From Bacteroidota bacterium (GTDB lineage: Bacteria; Bacteroidota; Bacteroidia; Flavobacteriales; Weeksellaceae), in NCBI GenBank assembly GCA_018266965.1, contig JAFDZJ010000104.1:1-9589 (forward strand): a stretch of 9,589 nucleotides of DNA, given 5' to 3'. Shown in pieces: positions 1 to 6,924 of the stretch (position 1 is the first letter of the stretch; every line of letters begins with the position of its first letter). The notes below the pieces were generated by a model that was not told where the DNA came from, did not search any database, and saw nothing but the letters and a program-made list of their open reading frames with translations. A program made the translations under genes and the position numbers.

Positions 1-479
1 ACCTAGATTTTTCTAAATATTTTGAAAGCTTTAAAGCGAACTGGAGTAAAGCATTGGAACAAAGAAATATAAGCCTTGACCTAAAAAAACTTGATGACGA
101 TAATGAGCATATAATGAGAGCGTTCGAAGTAAATATGGATTCAATATTTAATAACTTACTTTCAAACTCTATTAATGCACATTACGGATACAACAATGAA
201 CAAAAGAAAATTGAAATAGCTTGGAAGAATAATGGAAACACTATTGAAATTTATTTTTCAGATAATGGAAAAGGTTTAGATGAAAAATACAAAGACAATC
301 CAGAAGTGATTTTCAACCTAAATGAGTCTTCTAAAACTGATAACAAGGGTAACAAGATTGGAACAGGACTTGGGCTTTACATAGTGAAATCTATTATTGA
401 AGAGTACAACAATTCATCAATCTCAATAATAAATATTCAGGACGGATTGACTTTTAAAATAATTTTCAAATCAAGATAA
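1..479 (+). CDS. Histidine-kinase-like GHKL ATPase, C-terminal part (5' end outside window)
   Basis: The frame is open to the left edge of the window (from base 3), so the TTG at 54 is probably not the true start and only the C-terminal ATP-binding domain is visible. Counting residues from that TTG, the Bergerat-fold motifs are present in order: an N box (NNLLSNS, 33-39, with N38 as the likely Mg-binding Asn), a G1 box DNGKGL (70-75) and a G2 box GTGLGLYIVK (103-112). These are typical of sensor histidine kinases. The phospho-accepting His/DHp region and any sensor domain would lie upstream and cannot be seen. The stop codon overlaps the start of the receiver gene by one base (TAATG), so the two are translationally coupled and probably partners. 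The inferred role is to phosphorylate or otherwise control that receiver. A non-kinase GHKL ATPase remains possible. Confidence 0.85.
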   Translation, partial: LDFSKYFESFKANWSKALEQRNISLDLKKLDDDNEHIMRAFEVNMDSIFNNLLSNSINAHYGYNNEQKKIEIAWKNNGNTIEIYFSDNGKGLDEKYKDNPEVIFNLNESSKTDNKGNKIGTGLGLYIVKSIIEEYNNSSISIINIQDGLTFKIIFKSR

Positions 480-1135
480 TGAAGTATAAAATAGCATATA
501 TAGATGAAGATAAAGGTTGGATTAATACCTTTTATCATACTTTTAAAAACGATTTTGAAATTTTCAGGATGGAAGTTAATCAAGAATCTTCTGTTGAAAG
601 CATATTATTAGACATACAAATAAATAATCTTGATGCGGTCGTCACGGATTATCTATTAGAAGAAAATGCAGAAGTGCCGTTTAACGGAAATAAAATAGTT
701 GAAGCTTTAAAAAATACGAGACCTCATTTTCCAATAATAATGCTTACTTCATTTCCAACTCAAGCAATTGGTCACACTGATGATGTGCACATTATCTATA
801 CCAAAGATATTTTAACTATTGAAAATGATAAAGACCAAGAAGAATTAGATGTTTTTAAAAACAAGATATTAGCTAATGTTTCTAATTACTATAAAAAAAT
901 TAATGAAACTAATTTAAAAATTGAACAGCTAATTGAAAAGAGAAATAGTTCAGGTCTAGATATCAAAGAGGAAGAAGAATTGTCAAAGTTATATATTTTG
1001 TTTGATGAGTTAAATCCTGATGGAAAAGATTTACCTGCTAATCTTATTAATAGAGATTCAATAACTAAACTCAATGAATTCGTTAAAGAGACAAAAGAAA
1101 TTTTGGAGGAACTTAAAAAGATGAATAAGAAATAG
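479..1135 (+). CDS. Response regulator receiver protein with helical C-terminal extension
   Basis: The 218-residue product begins with a CheY-like receiver domain (about 1-115). The expected pocket is visible: acidic residues D9/E10, phospho-acceptor D57 in VVTDYLL, T90 in IIMLTS and K109 in IYTKD. From about 120 to 218 the protein is highly charged and predicted helical (runs of K/E with regular hydrophobics), with no recognisable DNA-binding or enzymatic output domain. The tail may therefore be a protein-interaction or coiled-coil segment. The start ATG overlaps the stop of the ATPase gene, and the stop lies 2 nt before the HNH gene. The inference is a phosphorylation-dependent protein switch acting on the downstream nuclease/methyltransferase rather than a transcription factor. 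The receiver call is firm; the output is unknown. Confidence 0.82.
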   Translation: MKYKIAYIDEDKGWINTFYHTFKNDFEIFRMEVNQESSVESILLDIQINNLDAVVTDYLLEENAEVPFNGNKIVEALKNTRPHFPIIMLTSFPTQAIGHTDDVHIIYTKDILTIENDKDQEELDVFKNKILANVSNYYKKINETNLKIEQLIEKRNSSGLDIKEEEELSKLYILFDELNPDGKDLPANLINRDSITKLNEFVKETKEILEELKKMNKK

Positions 1136-1137
1136 AT

Positions 1138-1716
1138 ATGATTCCTTTTAGAAATAAAACTCCAAAAAGAAGAGACATTAAGACTGTAGTTGCTCGATAC
1201 TCTGACCATCGAGATGAGTTGAAAAAGGACTATGAAAGTCGCTGTGGGTACTGTAATGATGTTGATACGTGGCGAACAGTTTGGTTTGAAATAGACCATT
1301 TTGTTCCACAAAAATATTTGAACACAATCAGCGAAACAGATTACTCAAATCTAGTGTATGCTTGTAGGTCTTGTAATAATTCTAAAAGAGCACATTGGCC
1401 AACCGAGGATGAATTAACACATCATAAAAATGATGAGGGCTTTATAGACCCTTGTAATGATAATTATGATAAACAATTTGCAAGAAATCATAGTGGTAGA
1501 ATTACACATCTAACACAGCTAGGGAAATGGATGTATTACAAGTTAAAGCTTCATAAGCCACAACACGAGATAATATGGCAGATAGAAGCAATTGATAGTC
1601 TAATTGAAGAATGTGAAGCACAGTTGGACAAAATGGATAATGAATTATTAAAAGAAAGAGTATTGAATTTGTACCGTGAATACAGGAAGTATACAAAACA
1701 ATTAGGAAGCATTTAA
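1138..1716 (+). CDS. HNH endonuclease
   Basis: This 192-residue protein has a clear HNH/zinc-binding core: C36-x-x-C39 (CGYC), the catalytic D53-H54 in EIDHFVP, N71 in SNLVYAC, and C76-x-x-C79-N80-N81-x-K83 (CRSCNNSK). HNH proteins of this kind cut DNA with a single divalent metal held by the beta-beta-alpha fold, and the four Cys bind a structural zinc. The C-terminal half (about 110-192) is helical and charged and is not recognised. The ATG is 2 nt after the receiver gene, and the stop TAA directly abuts the methyltransferase ATG. Being fused in operon order to an adenine methyltransferase suggests this is the restriction nuclease of that pair. A retron- or McrA-like stand-alone nuclease role cannot be excluded from sequence. 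Confidence 0.88.
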   Translation: MIPFRNKTPKRRDIKTVVARYSDHRDELKKDYESRCGYCNDVDTWRTVWFEIDHFVPQKYLNTISETDYSNLVYACRSCNNSKRAHWPTEDELTHHKNDEGFIDPCNDNYDKQFARNHSGRITHLTQLGKWMYYKLKLHKPQHEIIWQIEAIDSLIEECEAQLDKMDNELLKERVLNLYREYRKYTKQLGSI

Positions 1717-3555
1717 ATGAGAAACGCATTCAAATATTTAAGTCAATATTCTACAACTCCAAAAGATGTGGACAGGCTTATTATTTCTACATTTCTTGAA
1801 ATCAACAATTTAGAGTTAAAGAAAAATAAACTTCTTAAGTCATATTCCATTAGTAGCAAAAATAAGAAGGAATACTCATCCCTTCTTGAATTTGTGTCAG
1901 CAATCTATTCAGATACAAAAGTATTTGGATTCGAAGAACTCATTGAACTTTTTGAATTTGTTATTTCTCCTGCAGACAGAGTTATAAACGGTGCAATTTA
2001 TACACCTAAAAACATCAGGGTTTTTATTGTTTCAGAAGCATTTAAGAAAATCAAATCAATAGATGATTCAATTAAAATTTCTGATATAGCAATGGGTTGC
2101 GGTGGGTTTTTGTTTAATGCATCTATTGAATTAAGAAAGAAAACAGGCAAAACCCACTCAGAAATATTTAGAGACCACATCTTCGGTTTAGACATCCAAG
2201 AGTATTCAGTTAATCGAACTAAGTTGCTTCTATCCTTATTAGCATTACAATCAGGAGAAGATATAGAAGAATTTCAGTTCAACTTATTTCAGGGTGATTC
2301 CCTAGATTTTGATTGGGCTACTGCGATTGATGACTTCAATGGATTTTCCATTATACTTGGAAACCCACCGTATGTTTGTGCAAGAAATCTTGACAAAGAA
2401 ACTAAAGAAAAATTAAAGAATTGGACGGTTTGTCAATCTGGAAATTCAGACCTTTATATTCCCTTCTTTCAAATTGCTATTGAGAATTTGGCTGAAAATG
2501 GTACTCTAGGATTCATCACTATGAATTCATTTTTCAAAAGTTTGAATGGAAGGGCTTTAAGAGACTATTTTCAAAGAAAAGAACTTGCTATTTCAATTAT
2601 AGACTTTGGCTCTGAACAAGTTTTTAAATCCAAGAACACCTATACTTGTATATGTTTTATTGAAAACAAGGAAGAGCAATTTATTTCATATACGGAATCA
2701 GAAACAAAACAGCTGGCAAGTAAACTCTCTTTTAAGAAAATTAAATACGACATTCTTGACTCTAAAAAAGGTTGGAATTTAAAAGACAACAAAACAATAT
2801 CAAAAATTGAGTCAACAGGAATTCCATTTGGTGAATTATATCAAACGAGACACGGTATAGCGACCTTAAAGAATGATATCTATATTTTTAGACCAGTTGA
2901 CGAAGACGAGAACTTCTTTTATCTTCAAAACGGAAGTCTTTACAAGATTGAAAAAGGCATTTGTAAGGATATTATAAACTCGAATAAGTTAAGCAGAGAG
3001 GTTAGTCTAAATAACCTTAAGGAGAAAGTGATTTTCCCATACGACCAACAAGAAAAACCTAAGCTACTTGATGAGAATTTAATGAAGGAAAGTTTTCCTG
3101 AAGCATATAAATATCTGCAGAACAAAAGAACGATTTTAGGCGAAAGAGACAAGGGTAAAGGTAACTATGAAAAATGGTTTGCTTTTGGTCGAACGCAATC
3201 ACTAGAGAAGATTAAAAATAAAATGTTCTTCCCTAAGTACTCAGACAGGACACCAAATTTTATTATCAACTCGGATGACGACTTGCTTTTTTACAACGGA
3301 CTAGCGGTAGTTGGTAGCTCTGAGACAGAAATGGAAATCATAAAAAAGATAATGGAATCCAACATCTTCTGGTATTACATCAAGACGACAAGCAAGCCCT
3401 ACTCTTCTGACTATTATTCATTGAACGGAAATTACATTAAGAATTTTGGGGTTTGTGAACTGACAGAAAAAGAAAGGAAATTTTTAATTAAAGAGACTGA
3501 CCAAAATATATTGAATGAATTTTTTGAAGATAAGTATGAATTAAAAGTGAAATAA
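1717..3555 (+). CDS. Eco57I/TaqI-like adenine-N6 DNA methyltransferase with specificity domain
   Basis: This 612-residue class I SAM-dependent DNA methyltransferase has the gamma-class motif order. A motif X-like segment (NGAIYTPKNI, 91-100) is followed by motif I (DIAMGCGGFL, 123-132), an acidic motif II/III stretch (GLDIQEYSVNR, 157-167) and catalytic motif IV NPPY (216-219). A conserved downstream block spans 243-285 (SDLYIPFFQIA, LGFITMNSFFKS). Motif I departs from the usual DPACGSGG, but the glycines are kept. From about 330 to the end the protein resembles the TaqI-type C-terminal specificity domain (RHGIATLKNDIYIF near 378-391), which would read the DNA target. The size suits a stand-alone methyltransferase or a combined enzyme, but no PD-(D/E)xK nuclease domain is apparent. 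Cleavage probably falls to the adjacent HNH protein. It methylates adenine in an unknown site to protect host DNA. Confidence 0.9.
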   Translation: MRNAFKYLSQYSTTPKDVDRLIISTFLEINNLELKKNKLLKSYSISSKNKKEYSSLLEFVSAIYSDTKVFGFEELIELFEFVISPADRVINGAIYTPKNIRVFIVSEAFKKIKSIDDSIKISDIAMGCGGFLFNASIELRKKTGKTHSEIFRDHIFGLDIQEYSVNRTKLLLSLLALQSGEDIEEFQFNLFQGDSLDFDWATAIDDFNGFSIILGNPPYVCARNLDKETKEKLKNWTVCQSGNSDLYIPFFQIAIENLAENGTLGFITMNSFFKSLNGRALRDYFQRKELAISIIDFGSEQVFKSKNTYTCICFIENKEEQFISYTESETKQLASKLSFKKIKYDILDSKKGWNLKDNKTISKIESTGIPFGELYQTRHGIATLKNDIYIFRPVDEDENFFYLQNGSLYKIEKGICKDIINSNKLSREVSLNNLKEKVIFPYDQQEKPKLLDENLMKESFPEAYKYLQNKRTILGERDKGKGNYEKWFAFGRTQSLEKIKNKMFFPKYSDRTPNFIINSDDDLLFYNGLAVVGSSETEMEIIKKIMESNIFWYYIKTTSKPYSSDYYSLNGNYIKNFGVCELTEKERKFLIKETDQNILNEFFEDKYELKVK

Positions 3556-3565
3556 GCCCACGCTA

Positions 3566-3632
3566 TTGGTGGCACATTTGCAAAACCGCTCAAGCCAATC
3601 CACAAGTCAAAGTTTTGCAAAAGAGCCACCAA
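3566..3632. repeat. Inverted repeat / long hairpin 1
   Basis: The arms 3566-3586 and 3612-3632 pair over 21 positions with only two mismatches, around a 25-nt loop. The two mismatches are A-A oppositions flanking one C-G pair (ACA against AGA). The structure starts 10 nt after the methyltransferase stop. It lacks a following T-run, so it is not a classical intrinsic terminator, although it could still slow transcription or protect the mRNA 3' end. It is followed by the octamer GCCAACGC, which recurs further right. Confidence 0.75.
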
Positions 3633-3708
3633 GCCAACGCACGACAAAACAAGGCAATATGAACGGAAAAACAACATACGAGAAAGAAGGGCGAAGGCAT
3701 AACATCAC

Positions 3709-3814
3709 CTATACGCAAGCAGGGGTTTCGTGCTTCGTAGGACAGGAAAGTGGTAAATTTAAAGTTCAGTTCTTCGTATGAAGTTCAGTGGTAAAATGCC
3801 CTGCCTGCGTATAG
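3709..3814. repeat. Inverted repeat 2 with long loop
   Basis: The arms CTATACGCAAGCAGGG (3709-3724) and CCCTGCCTGCGTATAG (3799-3814) are complementary at 15 of 16 positions, and the single mismatch is internal. The 74-nt loop contains short direct repeats: AAGTTCAGT appears at 3762-3770 and 3781-3789, and AGTGGTAAA appears at about 3749 and again at 3787-3795. The region is not coding. The near-perfect arms suggest either a mobile or recombining intergenic unit or a conserved structured RNA/DNA element. Confidence 0.72.
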
Positions 3815-3899
3815 CTGAGAACCGTTACAGGCAAGCGTAGGGCGACAGTGCGACTATCAACATTCGTACTGAAAACGAACAGAAAATTGCCAACGCTTC

Positions 3900-3962
3900 G
3901 CAAAATTAAAAGAGGTGTTTGCCAACGCACAAACCGACACAAAACACCACATTTAATTTTGT
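3900..3962. repeat. Inverted repeat / long hairpin 3
   Basis: The arms 3900-3920 and 3942-3962 pair at 18 of 21 positions plus one terminal G-T wobble, around a 21-nt loop. The internal irregularity is again two A-A oppositions flanking one G-C pair (AGA against ACA), the same pattern as in the hairpin at 3566-3632 but with the arms swapped. The octamer SCCAACGC occurs just before it, in its loop and just after it. There is no T-run, so it is not a simple terminator. Confidence 0.75.
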
Positions 3963-4019
3963 CCCAACGCACCCAAGCCCACCCACCACCCAAAGTGAAT
4001 AACTTTTTCAGCTAAATTC

Positions 4020-4050
4020 TTTGGCAAGACAAATATAATCATTACTTTTG
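4020..4050 (+). promoter_or_regulatory. Bacteroidota-type promoter for the restriction-modification operon
   Basis: TTTG at 4020-4023 and TACTTTTG at 4043-4050 match the Bacteroidota sigma-factor consensus (-33 TTTG, -7 TAnnTTTG), with a 19-nt spacer. Transcription would start around 4057, giving a leader of about 25 nt before the ATG at 4082. It overlaps a candidate operator, as expected for an operon led by a self-regulating XRE protein. Confidence 0.65.
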
Positions 4051-4069
4051 CCAAAATTGTCAAGATAAA
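4021..4069. promoter_or_regulatory. Candidate operator repeats for the XRE regulator
   Basis: TTGGCAA (4021-4027) and TTGCCAA (4048-4054) form a perfect 7-bp inverted repeat with centres 27 bp apart, overlapping both promoter elements. An imperfect direct repeat also links TTGGCAAGACAAA (4021-4033) with TTGTCAAGATAAA (4057-4069), at a 36-bp period. C-protein-type regulators of restriction-modification systems bind paired sites upstream of their own gene. The assignment to this regulator is inferred from position. Confidence 0.45.
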
Positions 4070-4081
4070 AACTTCAAGAAG

Positions 4082-4408
4082 ATGAAAGAAACATTTGGGG
4101 AGTACATTCATAAACTTAGGTCAGACAATGGCTTGACTTTAACCAAACTTGCGGCTGCATTGGACATTGACCAATCTACACTTTCAAAAATTGAAAATGG
4201 CAAAAGAAATGTACCCGAAGAAATCTTACCAAAACTTTCAGCCTTTTTTAATCTTGACTTGAAAAAATTAGAACACGAATATTTAAGTGAGAGAATTGCA
4301 GAGTTGATTTATCCGCAAGAAGAAACCAAAGCATTATTTAAAGCAGCCGAAGAAAAAGCGAAATATTTCAGAACAATAAAAACGCAACAAGGAACAATTA
4401 AGTTTTAA
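4082..4408 (+). CDS. XRE-family regulator, controller-protein-like
   Basis: This 108-residue protein carries an N-terminal Cro/C1-type helix-turn-helix at about 6-60. The core LTKLAAALDIDQSTLSKIEN (20-39) has the canonical A-x-x-L-x-I-x-x-S-x-L-S-x-I-E-x-G spacing. The tail (about 70-108) is a charged helix. It is the first gene of a restriction-modification operon, lies directly behind a promoter overlapped by repeats, and is followed after 2 nt by the methyltransferase reading frame. By analogy with C proteins of type II systems, it probably tunes the timing of methyltransferase and nuclease expression by binding its own upstream region. It is slightly longer than typical C proteins (about 80 residues). 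Confidence 0.87.
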   Translation: MKETFGEYIHKLRSDNGLTLTKLAAALDIDQSTLSKIENGKRNVPEEILPKLSAFFNLDLKKLEHEYLSERIAELIYPQEETKALFKAAEEKAKYFRTIKTQQGTIKF

Positions 4409-4410
4409 CT

Positions 4411-5466
4411 ATGGTAGGAGCATCATTATTTTCAAGTGCAGGCATAGCAGAAACATACTTTGAAGAAGTAGGAATAAATATTGTTGACGCTTACGAGTTA
4501 GCTCAGGGAAGAGCCGATTTGTAATAAGTGTTATATACGAAATCAAAAATGATTGCAGGAAGCATTTTAGACGAAAATGTTTTCAAAGCACTTGTGAAAA
4601 ATACACCTAAAAAATTAGATTTTCTAATTGCTTCACCGCCTTGTCAAGGGATGAGCGGTGCAGGAAAAAACAGAAAGACAGAACAAATGCTCAATGACGA
4701 AAGAAATTATCTTGTATTCAAAATTATTGATTTCATCAAATTAAAATCGCCCGATTTTGTGTTGATAGAAAATGTGCCGACATTTTTAAAATTGCTTTTG
4801 CCATATAAAAACAAACATTTGAAAGTAACTGAAATTTTAGACCTTTTGTTTGGCAAAGAATATAACATTGAAGCTAATATTTATGATGCGGCTGAATATG
4901 GCGTTGCTCAAAGACGAACAAGAGCAATCATAAAATTATATCGAAAAGATAAAACTTGGGGACAACCAATAAAGTCTAAAAAGCAAATTACAGTAGAAGA
5001 ACAAATTGGTTTTTTGCCGAGCATTGAAGCAGGACAAAAATCAAAAATTAAATGGCATTTTGCTCGAAAACATTCAGACAGCCATATTCAATGGATGAAA
5101 CACACGCCAACAGGTCAAACAGCATTTGACAACTCAAAATTTTTTCCTGCAAAACCAAATGGAGAAAAAATTAAAAGTTACAACACTACATACAGGCGAA
5201 TTAAATGGGATGAACCTGCACCGACAATTACAATGCGAAACGATGCAATCAGTTCTCAACTTAATGTACACCCGGGTAGAAAATTAAAAAACGGAATTTA
5301 TTCCGATGCAAGAGTTTTAACGCCATTAGAATTAATGTTGTTATCATCATTACCACAAAATTGGAGCATTCCCGACAATACTCCCGAATTATTGATTAGA
5401 AAATGTATTGGCGAATGTATTCCACCACTCTTAATTAAAAATATTGTAGCTCAAATAAACCGATAA
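4411..5466 (+). pseudogene. Cytosine-C5 DNA methyltransferase interrupted by two tandem stop codons
   Basis: Read as one frame from ATG 4411 to the stop at 5464-5466, this would be a full-size C5 methyltransferase of about 351 residues. Codons 1-37 hold SAM-binding motif I (SLFSSAGIAET), then TAA TAA at 4522-4527 closes the frame. The same frame continues with motif IV (ASPPCQGMS, with the catalytic Cys), the ENV of motif VI, QRR of motif VIII (YGVAQRRTR), the DEPAPTITMR block and a C-terminal motif X segment (IRKCIGECIPP). The downstream piece could start at GTG 4528 or ATG 4549, but would then lack motif I and is unlikely to bind SAM alone. Family members normally continue RADLY..LYP at this point, so a small local change probably created the stops. 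Alternatives are a sequencing or assembly error, or complementation by the separate 37-residue peptide, as in rare split C5 enzymes. Confidence 0.82.
4522..4527 (+). other. Tandem in-frame TAA TAA in the C5 methyltransferase
   Basis: Two consecutive stop codons separate motif I from the rest of the methyltransferase without shifting frame: the codons on both sides remain in frame 1 and encode matching family sequence. Two stops in a row make efficient readthrough unlikely. Confidence 0.85.
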
Positions 5467-5467
5467 G

Positions 5468-6916
5468 ATGACTGTAAGAATTGACTGTAAGAAATGGATT
5501 TTGTATCGACACACAAGGGATTTTGATAAACTTTGTGTTGTTGCTGAATTTTTGAAGTCATACACAAAAACAGGAATTTCAACAGACGAGAAAGCACAAT
5601 TAAATTTAAAGTTGCGTGAATTGGGATTGTACAATGAAAGAAATCCCGAATTACCGCTTGATGCGATAAATCACAAAATCAATCAACTTTCGTATTATAT
5701 GTTTGGCTACCAAGCCAAAGTTGACGGACAAGACCGTTTTTTGTTTAGTCCACTTGGAAACTTGTTTTTAAAACACGTTGAAGACAAAGAAAAAACAGCC
5801 AAGATTTTTCTCACAATGCTTTGGGCTGTTCAATATCCTCATCCACACAGTGGAACGGACAGCGAATTTCAACTTCATCCGTTTCGGTTGATTTACAAAT
5901 TACTTTTAGAGCCAAAACTTTCAAATAAACTTTACGCTTTTGAAGTTGCTTATTCGGTTGTTTTCGTACAAGAAGCAACAAAAACGACTTACAATGAATT
6001 GGTAAATGAGTTATTGGAATTAAGAAAACTTTCAGACAAAGAACTTGCCGAAAAATTCCAAGAGAACAGACACGCTTTTGTAAATTCTGCGTATGAGTGG
6101 GATTACTATGTTTCAAATTTATTTGAAAGTGCAGGAGTTTTGAATAAAAAAGATGGAATTGTTATTTCTAAATTTCAACACGGAAATACCAATACTTTCA
6201 GAAAAATAACGAGAAACGAAGTTTCAATTCCCAACAATCTAAAAACATTAGTTGAACAATTAGAAAATGAATATTCGTTTTTAGAAAAGCCTTTGTTACT
6301 CAATGACCCTGAACGCTTAAAATTAGACGTTATCAAAGAAATTTACAGTTTCTATCCTAAAACTCTTTTAATTGAAATTAACGAAGCTGTTGATGACTTC
6401 AAATTTGAATTGCTTAATCTTCCAAAATTAATTGAACAATATGCAAACAATAATGAAGGAGCAGAAGCATATCTTTTTGAGGATGCTTTGGCTGACGGTT
6501 TCAATATGTTCTACAATGTAGAAGCACAAAAAATTAGCGGAGCAGGAAACACAGATTTAGAATGTTTATATATTCCAAAAAAGAAAAAATTTACTGTTGA
6601 AGCCAAATCTACCAAAAATAAGCTTTCCAGTGTTAACGCAGGAAGATTGGCAGGACACAGAGAAAAAATTGGCGGTGCTTATACAATCGTTGTAACACCA
6701 CGATATGTACCTGCCGTGCTTCAAGATATTCGCACAAGTCCAATTGTAATTATTCGTGCAAATACTTTTTCTGAATATCTGTACAACTGTATTGACAATG
6801 ACGTAAGAGAAATTGATTACGAAGATTTTGACAGTATCATCATCAATAATCTCGGAAAAGATATTAGTAAAAACATTTCAGACTTGACTATTTCAAGGTT
6901 CGCAACTTCAAAATAA
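5468..6916 (+). CDS. Type II restriction endonuclease, AlwI-like, PD-(D/E)xK
   Basis: This 482-residue protein starts 1 nt after the methyltransferase stop. The N-terminal half is helical with a winged-helix look (about 1-215). Its segment around 111-165 (LWAVQYPHPHSG, HPFRLIYKLL, LYAFEVAYSVVFV) resembles the DNA-recognition part of AlwI-type type IIS enzymes. The C-terminal nuclease domain (about 330-435) shows a PD-(D/E)xK centre: D363 in NTDLEC, then E378-A-K380 in FTVEAKS, with E338 a possible helix-borne acid and a following VVTPRYVP strand. It would cut DNA lacking the cognate methylation. Its place between a C5 and an amino methyltransferase supports the assignment. The nuclease call is firm; the AlwI family name is by remembered resemblance, and the recognition site cannot be deduced. 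The frame and active site appear intact. Confidence 0.75.
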   Translation: MTVRIDCKKWILYRHTRDFDKLCVVAEFLKSYTKTGISTDEKAQLNLKLRELGLYNERNPELPLDAINHKINQLSYYMFGYQAKVDGQDRFLFSPLGNLFLKHVEDKEKTAKIFLTMLWAVQYPHPHSGTDSEFQLHPFRLIYKLLLEPKLSNKLYAFEVAYSVVFVQEATKTTYNELVNELLELRKLSDKELAEKFQENRHAFVNSAYEWDYYVSNLFESAGVLNKKDGIVISKFQHGNTNTFRKITRNEVSIPNNLKTLVEQLENEYSFLEKPLLLNDPERLKLDVIKEIYSFYPKTLLIEINEAVDDFKFELLNLPKLIEQYANNNEGAEAYLFEDALADGFNMFYNVEAQKISGAGNTDLECLYIPKKKKFTVEAKSTKNKLSSVNAGRLAGHREKIGGAYTIVVTPRYVPAVLQDIRTSPIVIIRANTFSEYLYNCIDNDVREIDYEDFDSIIINNLGKDISKNISDLTISRFATSK

Positions 6917-6924
6917 AACTTGCT

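Larger units (their letters stand above)
3556..4019. other. Non-coding spacer between the two modules
   Basis: This stretch of about 460 nt contains no convincing gene. The short open frames in it run through inverted repeats and lack any recognisable domain. Its base composition is visibly richer in G and C than the flanking genes. It holds three long inverted repeats and four copies of the octamer SCCAACGC (3633-3640, 3889-3896, 3921-3928, 3963-3970). I see no tRNA or rRNA. The layout resembles a boundary between independently acquired gene cassettes, which is an inference. Confidence 0.6.

Noticed and set aside
889..1311. 140-codon minus-strand open frame
   Set aside because: It lies antisense to the receiver and HNH genes. 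Its hydrophobic Ser/Phe/Leu composition is what reverse translation of Lys/Glu-rich AT-rich coding DNA produces.
3566..3632. Intrinsic terminator for module 1
   Set aside because: The stem is long and close to the stop codon, but the 25-nt loop and absence of a T-run do not fit a rho-independent terminator.
3566..3781. 71-codon open frame on the + strand in the spacer
   Set aside because: It runs through two inverted repeats, has low-complexity polar composition and no domain, and no ribosome-binding or promoter context. It is most likely a chance frame in structured non-coding DNA.
3566..3970. Canonical integron attC site
   Set aside because: No properly placed RYYYAAC...GTTRRRY pair was found around the hairpins, and no integrase is in the window. 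Only the general folded shape is similar.
3766..3993. 75-codon minus-strand open frame in the spacer
   Set aside because: It overlaps hairpin arms and the octamer repeats. The product is Trp/Arg-rich nonsense with no family resemblance.
3556..4019. CRISPR array or tRNA
   Set aside because: The repeats are inverted and irregularly spaced rather than regular direct repeats with spacers, and no cloverleaf with a plausible anticodon arm was seen.
5811..6116. 101-codon minus-strand open frame
   Set aside because: It is entirely antisense to the restriction endonuclease gene, which has clear motifs in the + frame.
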